DNA of 64,000 nucleotides, taken from the NCBI RefSeq assembly GCF_014385095.1, contig NZ_JACRTC010000004.1:124001-188000 (forward strand), given 5' to 3'. The stretch comes from Zongyangia hominis (GTDB lineage Bacteria > Bacillota > Clostridia > Oscillospirales > Ruminococcaceae). Under the pieces are notes generated by a model. That model had not been told where the DNA came from. It saw only the letters and a program-made list of their open reading frames with translations, and made no database searches. Below, piece after piece: positions 58,274 through 64,000 of this stretch. The first letter of the stretch is position 1. The number at the start of each line of letters is the position of its first letter. A program made the position numbers and the translations under genes.

Positions 58274-58982
58274 TCGAAGTCTCATGGAACGCTATGCTAA
58301 GGAGCTGGGAATCGAGCTGAGTGGGCGGATGCTCGAACAGCTCGACGACTATGCCCAGTTTCTGGTGGAATACAATGAAAAGGTCAATCTGACCGCCATC
58401 ACCGCGCCGGAGGACATCGTTCGCAAGCACTTTGCCGACAGCCTGTCCGTCCTGCGCCAGGTGAAGATCCCCGAGGACAGCTCCCTCATCGATGTGGGAA
58501 CGGGGGCGGGTTTCCCGTCCACGCCGCTCTTGATAGCGCGGCCCGATCTTCACGTCACCCAGCTCGACAGCCTCCAGAAGCGCATTGTGTTTTTGCAGGC
58601 ATTGGCCGGGCGGCTGGGCGTCCCCGTTACCGCCATCCATGCCCGGGCGGAGGAAGCGGGGCGGCAGCCGGCATTCCGGGAGCGTTTTGATTTCGCCACC
58701 GCCCGGGCGGTGGCCCATCTGCGGGAACTGAGCGAATACTGCCTGCCCTTTGTCCGAGTGGGCGGAAAGTTCCTGGCTCTCAAGGGCCCGGAGATGGAGA
58801 CGGAGCTTCGGGAGAGCGAGCGGGCCATCTCCCTCCTGGGTGGGGAGGTGGAGGACATCCGTTCCTACACCCTGCCGGGGAGCGACGAGCGGCGGACATT
58901 GGTGGTCGTAACGAAAAGGATCCCCACCCCCAAAGCCTATCCGCGCCCCTCCGCCAAGATGGCCAAGAAGCCTTTACAATAA
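58266..58982 (+). CDS. rsmG: 16S rRNA G527 methyltransferase RsmG (GidB)
   Basis: A 238-aa SAM-dependent enzyme that methylates N7 of G527 in 16S rRNA. The SAM motif DVGTGAGFP is at 76-84, preceded by HFADSL, and RAVAHL lies in the middle. ATG at 58266 overlaps the mnmG stop. Loss of this enzyme is known to give low-level streptomycin resistance in other bacteria. A terminator follows. Confidence 0.96.
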   Translation: MIDRSLMERYAKELGIELSGRMLEQLDDYAQFLVEYNEKVNLTAITAPEDIVRKHFADSLSVLRQVKIPEDSSLIDVGTGAGFPSTPLLIARPDLHVTQLDSLQKRIVFLQALAGRLGVPVTAIHARAEEAGRQPAFRERFDFATARAVAHLRELSEYCLPFVRVGGKFLALKGPEMETELRESERAISLLGGEVEDIRSYTLPGSDERRTLVVVTKRIPTPKAYPRPSAKMAKKPLQ

Positions 58983-58993
58983 GAGAAGAACCC

Positions 58994-59027
58994 TTTCGCC
59001 CCATGGAGAAAGTCCATGGGGCTTTCT
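58994..59027 (+). terminator. Terminator after rsmG
   Basis: GCCCCATGG-AGAAAGT-CCATGGGGC hairpin followed by TTTCT. Confidence 0.85.
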
Positions 59028-59129
59028 ATGTTTGTCGAGAAATGAGAGAATTTGCGGTCAGAAATCGCTGGAAAAGACTGGAAATCTTTGTAAACATATG
59101 GTAGAATATGGATAAAGGATGTGACAGCA

Positions 59130-59963
59130 ATGAAAATGATCGGACGAAATAAAAAAGAATCGCAGAATCTGCGGCAAATCCGCAATTTGCCATTGGAGCA
59201 GATCGTGCCCAACCCCATGCAGCCCCGCAAGTATTTCTCCCAGGAGGAGCTTACCTCCCTGGCGGCTAGCATCCGGGAAAACGGACTGCTGCAACCCATC
59301 ACTGTCCGCGCTGTCGACGGCCGCTACGAGCTGGTGGCGGGGGAGCGGCGGCTGCGGGCATCCAAGCTGGCGGGGCTCCCTGTCATTCCCGCTATTGTGC
59401 TGACTATGGACGACAACCAGAGCGCCGTCCTGTCCTTGGTGGAGAATATTCAAAGGGAAGACCTCAACTTTGTGGAGGAAGCCTTGGCCATCAAACGGCT
59501 CATCGCTCAGTATGGTTACACTCAAGAGGACGTGGCGCGGCTGCTGGGGAAGAACCAATCCACCGTGGCCAATAAGCTGCGGATTCTCAAACTACCCCAC
59601 CCAGTTCTCCGCTATCTCTGTGAGCATCACCTCACCGAGCGCCATGCCCGGGCCCTCCTCAAACTGGAGACCGAGGAGCAGATGCGGGATGTGGCCGAAT
59701 CCATTGTCAAATACGGCTGGAATGTCTCCCAGACGGAAAAATATATCGATGACCTGCTGACCCAACAGCCCAAGGCGGCCCACAGCAATATCTTAGTGGT
59801 CAAGGACATCCGCCTCTTTATCAACACCATCAACAAAGCCCTCAGCAAAATGAAAGCGTCCGGCATTCCTGCCACCGCCGTCAGCATCGAGAACGGCGAC
59901 TTTATCGAGTATACCATCAAGATTCCCAAAGTCACCCAAAAGAGAGGAAAGATTACCGCATAA
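59130..59963 (+). CDS. noc: Nucleoid occlusion protein Noc (ParB-like)
   Basis: A 277-aa ParB paralogue that in Firmicutes binds NBS sites and blocks division over the nucleoid. The CTP-binding ParB domain has GERRLRASKLAG and ENIQREDLN, and the helix-turn-helix has TQEDVARLLGKNQSTVANKLR. Position after rsmG and upstream of soj matches Noc. ATG at 59130 has AAGGA 10 nt upstream; GTG at 59121 is the alternative. It differs from the ParB at 61097 in the C-terminal dimer domain and in lacking the GKGLEALF start. Confidence 0.88.
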   Translation: MKMIGRNKKESQNLRQIRNLPLEQIVPNPMQPRKYFSQEELTSLAASIRENGLLQPITVRAVDGRYELVAGERRLRASKLAGLPVIPAIVLTMDDNQSAVLSLVENIQREDLNFVEEALAIKRLIAQYGYTQEDVARLLGKNQSTVANKLRILKLPHPVLRYLCEHHLTERHARALLKLETEEQMRDVAESIVKYGWNVSQTEKYIDDLLTQQPKAAHSNILVVKDIRLFINTINKALSKMKASGIPATAVSIENGDFIEYTIKIPKVTQKRGKITA

Positions 59964-60103
59964 ATTTCCAGCGATCAGCACCCCACGCCGTGGCGGCAAG
60001 GCCGCCAACCTCCCGGCCCCATTGCCTGCAACTTTGGGCCGCAAATCCGCGGTTATCAGTTCTGTAAGAGCTGTGACCATAAAACTTCCTTTTAGCCGAT
60101 GGA

Positions 60104-60143
60104 GAAAAGGCGGGGAGACCGAAAGGTTTCCCCGCCTTTTTCC
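60104..60143 (+). terminator. Terminator between noc and soj
   Basis: AAAAGGCGGGGAGACC-GAAA-GGTTTCCCCGCCTTTT, one wobble or mismatch, ending in a T-run. Confidence 0.9.
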
Positions 60144-60157
60144 GTCCAGTTGCAGTA

Positions 60158-60173
60158 TGTTTCACATGAAACA
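60158..60173. promoter_or_regulatory. parS-like site upstream of soj (left)
   Basis: TGTTTCACATGAAACA, 15 nt past the noc terminator. Confidence 0.85.
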
Positions 60174-60202
60174 ATTTGTAAAGCCCCGGCCCTTGTCAGG
60201 AA

Positions 60203-60218
60203 TGTTTCATGTGAAACA
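60203..60218. promoter_or_regulatory. parS-like site upstream of soj (right)
   Basis: TGTTTCATGTGAAACA, the same 16-mer in the opposite orientation, 45 bp from the previous one. Confidence 0.85.
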
Positions 60219-60271
60219 TGGTCGTTTTCGGGGCTTTTCGGGACAAAGGAGTTTTAAAAGAGGGGAAACTG

Positions 60272-60280
60272 TGCTATAAT
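60272..60280 (+). promoter_or_regulatory. Extended -10 promoter of soj
   Basis: TGCTATAAT with a weak TTTTAA 17 nt upstream of TATAAT; it lies 36 nt before the soj start and next to the parS-like sites. Confidence 0.65.
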
Positions 60281-60316
60281 CAGGTAGAAACAAGTGAGGC
60301 CGGAGGGATGGATAAG

Positions 60317-61084
60317 ATGGGACGAATCATTGCGATCACCAATCAGAAGGGCGGCGTGGGGAAGACCACCACGGCGGTCAATCTGTCGGCGGCGCTAGGC
60401 CAATTGGGAAAACGGGTATTGCTCATCGATATCGACCCACAGGGCAACGCCACCAGCGGGTTGGGGGTCAACAAGCGGGAGATCGAGGCGTCCACCTATG
60501 ACCTGATCATCTCCACGGCGGACGTCAAGGATGTGATCATCCACACCCCTTATGAAAATGTGGACATCCTGCCTTCCAACATTGAGCTAGCGGGGGCGGA
60601 GATTGAGCTGGTGGAATTGGACCACCGGGAATCCCGACTGAAACGGGCCATCGCGCCGGTCATGGAGCACTACGACTATATTCTCATCGACTGTCCGCCC
60701 TCCTTGGGCCTCATCACCCTCAATGGGCTGACGGCCTGCGGCAGTATACTTGTGCCCATCCAGTGTGAATACTATGCGTTGGAGGGACTTAGCCAGCTCA
60801 TTGCCACCGTGCGGCAGGTCAAGCGGCTCTACAATCCCCACATCGACATCGAGGGGGTGCTCCTGACCATGTACGACGCCCGTCTCAACCTGACGGTGCA
60901 GGTGGTGCAGGAAGTAAAGAAGTATTTTGCCGAGAAGGTCTACGCCACCGCCATTCCCAGGAATGTGCGCTTGTCAGAGGCTCCCAGCTTTGGCCAGCCG
61001 GTCAGCTATTTTGACCGGGGGTCCAAGGGGGCGAAGGCCTACGAGGCGTTGGCGGCGGAGATCATCGGAAACCACAAAGGATAG
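60317..61084 (+). CDS. soj: Chromosome partitioning ATPase Soj (ParA)
   Basis: A 255-aa deviant-Walker ATPase that works with ParB in origin segregation and affects DnaA. KGGVGKTT (11-18) has the signature lysine, and IDIDPQGNATSG and IDCPPSLG follow. ATG at 60317 is preferred (MGRIIAITNQ matches family N-termini; GGAGG lies 10 nt upstream), and an ATG three codons earlier is too close to it. It is 12 nt upstream of parB. Confidence 0.96.
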   Translation: MGRIIAITNQKGGVGKTTTAVNLSAALGQLGKRVLLIDIDPQGNATSGLGVNKREIEASTYDLIISTADVKDVIIHTPYENVDILPSNIELAGAEIELVELDHRESRLKRAIAPVMEHYDYILIDCPPSLGLITLNGLTACGSILVPIQCEYYALEGLSQLIATVRQVKRLYNPHIDIEGVLLTMYDARLNLTVQVVQEVKKYFAEKVYATAIPRNVRLSEAPSFGQPVSYFDRGSKGAKAYEALAAEIIGNHKG

Positions 61085-61096
61085 AGGAGGGAAGAC

Positions 61097-61954
61097 ATGG
61101 CGGCAAGAAAAGGAGGTCTGGGCAAGGGCCTGGAGGCGCTGTTTACCGACAATTCCACCGGGGATGTCAACAGCTCCGCCAAGCTGCGGCTCAGCCAGAT
61201 TGAACCGAACAAAAGCCAGCCCCGGAAGGATTTTGACGAGGAAGCGCTGGCTTCCCTGGCCGATTCCATCCGGGAGCACGGCATCATCCAGCCGCTTTTG
61301 GTGCGGCCGCTGGAAAACGGCGCTTATCAGCTGGTGGCGGGGGAGCGGCGCTGGCGGGCGGCCCGGATGGCGGGCATCTCCGAGGTGCCGGTCATCATCA
61401 AAGAGCTCAGCGACCAGGAGACCATGGAAATCGGCCTCATCGAGAACCTGCAGCGGGAGGATTTAAACCCCATCGAGGAGGCTTTGGGCTATCAGACTTT
61501 GATGGAGACCTATGAATTTACCCAGGACGACATTTCCAAGCGGGTAGGGCGATCTCGACCGGCAGTGGCCAATGCGCTGCGGCTGCTGCATCTGCCTGAG
61601 GAGGTCATGACGCTCGTGCGCAATAAGGACCTTTCCAGCGGGCACGCCCGGGCGATTTTGGCCCTGCCTGATGAGGAAACCATGATAGAAATTGCCAAGA
61701 AGGCGGCCAAGGGGCGGGTATCGGTCCGGGACATCGAGCGGATGGCCCAGGAAAAGAAGCCCCGGAAGGAGAAGCCCACCGGTAGGGACAGCTTCTATGA
61801 CGAGGTGGAATTGGCACTGTCGGCGGAACTGGGGCGGAAGATCGCCATCCAGGTGAAAAATCCGGACAAGGACCGGGGGACCATCACCCTGGAATTTTAT
61901 AATAAAGAGGAGCTGGCCGACATAGCCAACCGTCTGGCCGGCACAGAAAGATAA
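61097..61954 (+). CDS. parB: Chromosome partitioning protein ParB (Spo0J)
   Basis: A 285-aa CTPase clamp that loads at parS. The N-terminal GLGKGLEALF peptide, which stimulates ParA, is present. The CTP-binding GERRWRAARMAG and ENLQREDLNPIEEA motifs follow, then the helix-turn-helix (TQDDISKRVGRSRPAVANALR) and the C-terminal dimer domain. ATG at 61097 follows AGAGGAGGG. It is in an operon with soj and probably serS (14-nt gap). Confidence 0.97.
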   Translation: MAARKGGLGKGLEALFTDNSTGDVNSSAKLRLSQIEPNKSQPRKDFDEEALASLADSIREHGIIQPLLVRPLENGAYQLVAGERRWRAARMAGISEVPVIIKELSDQETMEIGLIENLQREDLNPIEEALGYQTLMETYEFTQDDISKRVGRSRPAVANALRLLHLPEEVMTLVRNKDLSSGHARAILALPDEETMIEIAKKAAKGRVSVRDIERMAQEKKPRKEKPTGRDSFYDEVELALSAELGRKIAIQVKNPDKDRGTITLEFYNKEELADIANRLAGTER

Positions 61955-61968
61955 AGGAGTAGGAAAAC

Positions 61969-63240
61969 ATGTTAGACATTAAGCTCATCAGAACCAATCC
62001 CGACATGGTCAAGGCGGCCATGAGGAAACGGAACAAGGATATGGACGCCATGGTGGACGAGATTCTGGCCATCGACGAGCGTCGCCGCCAGCTTTCCAGC
62101 GAATCGGATAACCTGAAAGCCCAGCAGAATAAGGCCAGCAAGGAGATCCCCCGCATCAAAAAGGAGGGCCGCGACACCACCGCCATCATGGTGGAGATGA
62201 AGCTGATTGCCGAAAATGTCCGGAAACTGGCAGGCCAGATTGCGGAGCTGGAAGAAAAGCAGAAGAATATTCTGCTGAGCATCCCCAACATCCCCAACGA
62301 AGCGGTCAAGCAGGGGGTGGACGACACCGAAAACGAAGAGCTTCGCCGGTTTGGCGAGCCCCGGCAGTTTGACTTTGAGCCCAAGGCCCACTGGGACATC
62401 GGCGCCGATCTGGGCATTCTGGACCCCGAGACGGCGGCCAAGGTCACCGGCGCGCGCTTTCATTTTTATAAGGGCTTGGGCGCCAAATTGGAGCGCGCCG
62501 TCATCAACTTCTACCTCAACACCCACTCCGAGCGGGGCTATACCGAGATATTCCCGCCCTATATGGTCAACCGCGCGTCCATGACCGGCACCGGCCAGCT
62601 CCCCAAGTTTGAGGAGGACGCTTTTAAGCTGGCCAACATGGACTATTTCCTGATTCCCACCGCGGAAGTGCCGGTGACCAACATGCACCGGGACGAAATT
62701 CTGGACGCCAGTGAGCTGCCGCTCAAATACTGCGCTTATTCCGCTTGCTTCCGCGCCGAGGCGGGCAGTGCGGGCCGGGATACGAGGGGGCTCATCCGCC
62801 AGCATCAGTTTAATAAGGTGGAGCTTGTCAAGTTTGCGAGTCCCGAGAACTCCTACGAGGAGCTGGAAAGCCTGACCAAGGACGCGGAGTATGTCCTGCA
62901 GCAACTGGGTCTTCCTTACCGGGTGGTGCGGCTGTGCTCGGGCGACTTGGGCTTTTCCAGCGCCGAGACCTATGACATCGAAGTTTGGCTGCCGTCTTAC
63001 AACCGCTACTGCGAGATTTCCAGCTGCTCCAATTTCGAGGACTTTCAGGCCCGCCGCGCCAACATTCGTTTCCGCAGCGGTCCCAAGGAGAAGCCTCAGT
63101 TTGTCCACACCCTCAACGGGTCCGGCGTCGCCATCGGCCGCACTGTGGCCGCCATCCTGGAAAACTACCAGAACGCCGACGGCTCTGTCACCGTGCCTGA
63201 GGTCCTTCGGCCCTACATGGGCACCGACGTCATACGCTAG
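61969..63240 (+). CDS. serS: Seryl-tRNA synthetase
   Basis: A 423-aa class II synthetase. An N-terminal antiparallel coiled coil (about 30-100) that grips the tRNA long arm is followed by the catalytic core, with motif 2 [20 protein letters not shown] (20 residues) and motif 3 [19 protein letters not shown] at 61969 has AAAGGAG upstream. Its stop codon abuts another copy of the dispersed repeat. Confidence 0.97.
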   Translation: MLDIKLIRTNPDMVKAAMRKRNKDMDAMVDEILAIDERRRQLSSESDNLKAQQNKASKEIPRIKKEGRDTTAIMVEMKLIAENVRKLAGQIAELEEKQKNILLSIPNIPNEAVKQGVDDTENEELRRFGEPRQFDFEPKAHWDIGADLGILDPETAAKVTGARFHFYKGLGAKLERAVINFYLNTHSERGYTEIFPPYMVNRASMTGTGQLPKFEEDAFKLANMDYFLIPTAEVPVTNMHRDEILDASELPLKYCAYSACFRAEAGSAGRDTRGLIRQHQFNKVELVKFASPENSYEELESLTKDAEYVLQQLGLPYRVVRLCSGDLGFSSAETYDIEVWLPSYNRYCEISSCSNFEDFQARRANIRFRSGPKEKPQFVHTLNGSGVAIGRTVAAILENYQNADGSVTVPEVLRPYMGTDVIR

Positions 63241-63500
63241 CCGGCTGCCGCCGGGGGATGATGCGCGCCTGCAGCGGGCATGACGCGACTTGGGTTCATT
63301 CGAGTCGCCGCCGCGTCTCCCGCGCGCCTACCGGCGAGGAAGACGCGCTCTCGGCTTAATCGACGCAACCGCCGCGTCCCCCGCGCGCCTGCGGCGGGCA
63401 TGACGCGACTTGGGTTCATTCGAGCCACCGCCGCGTTGCTCGCGCCGCCGTTACAGACGCACTATAGCGCGATACCCCCCACCTGCCGGTGGGGGTAGCA
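63238..63500. repeat. Dispersed repeat block downstream of serS
   Basis: CGGCTGCCGCCGG at the stop, then three forward cores (ATGACGCGACTTGGGTTCATT twice, one intermediate variant) and a final CCCCCCACCTGCCGGTGGGGG right before the next ribosome binding site. Confidence 0.9.
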
Positions 63501-63513
63501 GGGAGGAAAAGGA

Positions 63514-64000
63514 ATGATTGACTTTCACCCCATAGGTCCTCAGACCTATCCGGTGCATATCTATGACTTTTGTTGTGATCAGACGGACCGGATGAAGCCC
63601 TCTTATCTATTGCGGTGGATGGAGGAGTTTGCCTCCGCCCATGTAGCCGCCATGGGTTTGGGGCGACGGGAGCTGATGGAGGCCGACATGGTATTTCTTC
63701 TTTCCCGCATGACGGTGCGCGTCACCCGCATGCCCCAGGCGGGCGAGGACGTGGAAGTGACAACGTGGGAGAGAGGGGCCAGCGGGCCTCTCTATAACCG
63801 TGAGTTTTCCGTCCGGCCCGCAGGGGGAGAGGAACCGTTAGCGGAAGCCACCACCCAGTGGATGTTGGTCAATCCCACCACCCGGCGGATACTGCGGCCC
63901 AAGCAGGTGGGTTTCGAGACGCCCAAACAGCCCTTTGCCGCCGCGGTGGAGGATTTGGGACGCCTGAAGCTGCCCGTCCAGATGGCAGCGGTAGGAGAGC
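63514..64000 (+). CDS. Acyl-ACP thioesterase, 3' end outside the window
   Basis: The first 162 codons of a protein resembling acyl-ACP thioesterases (Fat family), which release fatty acids from acyl carrier protein. Evidence: hotdog-fold features with DQTDRMKPSYLLRWMEEFA, followed by TTWERGASGPLYNREF and TTQWMLVNPTTRRILRP, all in the order known for the first hotdog half. ATG at 63514 has GGGAGG 8 nt upstream, and the open frame runs past the right edge. A dispersed repeat separates it from serS. Confidence 0.8.
   Translation, partial: MIDFHPIGPQTYPVHIYDFCCDQTDRMKPSYLLRWMEEFASAHVAAMGLGRRELMEADMVFLLSRMTVRVTRMPQAGEDVEVTTWERGASGPLYNREFSVRPAGGEEPLAEATTQWMLVNPTTRRILRPKQVGFETPKQPFAAAVEDLGRLKLPVQMAAVGE

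Noticed and set aside
61972..63108. 378-codon minus-strand open frame opposite serS
   Set aside because: Antisense shadow of serS.

Overview
The window is the replication-origin region of a fairly GC-rich, Gram-positive, Clostridia-like chromosome. An Oscillospirales-type gut commensal is my inference from gene order, large InlB/MBG-repeat surface proteins, non-canonical sortase signals and zinc-containing AbrB regulators. The oriC gene order is the classic Bacillus/Clostridium one. Leftward on the minus strand run dnaA, dnaN, yaaA (S4), recF, remB, gyrB and gyrA. Rightward on the plus strand run rpmH, rnpA, yidD, yidC, jag, mnmE, mnmG, rsmG, noc, soj (parA), spo0J (parB) and serS. DnaA boxes, a DnaA-trio-like unwinding element between dnaA and dnaN, and three identical parS-like sites support this reading.

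Layout. 1-16 kb: a locus for extracellular glycan breakdown with a left-truncated GH32 fructanase, a 2303-aa PL8 polysaccharide lyase and a 1669-aa levanase-like GH32 enzyme. All three end in the same N-P-x-S-G-D sorting signal behind a shared Trp-rich linker. 17-22 kb: a zinc AbrB-like regulator, a KtrB-type K+ channel subunit, a Nudix hydrolase, tRNA-Arg(CCU), an AT-rich HEPN-like gene beside the tRNA, and an O-antigen-ligase-like membrane protein. 22.8-30.3 kb: a 2479-aa repeat surface protein. 30.4-32.6 kb: a second zinc AbrB-like gene divergent from a 59-aa ribbon-helix-helix gene, then a thioesterase and a class II aldolase. 32.7-38 kb: clpB with a perfect CIRCE operator, tadA and a CPBP membrane protease. 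38-51 kb: the gyrA-to-dnaA arm, with three YcxB-like membrane proteins and a 74-aa sortase substrate inserted between gyrA and gyrB. 51-64 kb: the rpmH-to-serS arm, ending in a right-truncated acyl-ACP thioesterase.

How the parts work together. The left end encodes secreted, probably wall-anchored enzymes for fructans and acidic polysaccharides. The centre encodes envelope, surface and stress functions. The right half is the replication, segregation, ribosome and tRNA-modification core.

The most unusual feature is a modular family of GC-rich palindromic intergenic repeats. It occupies at least eleven gaps and often abuts or overlaps stop codons. It forms tandem arrays with periods of 53, 90, 96, 110 and 120 bp. 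In two genes it supplies the last codons. I found no transposase, CRISPR array, rRNA or phage gene.
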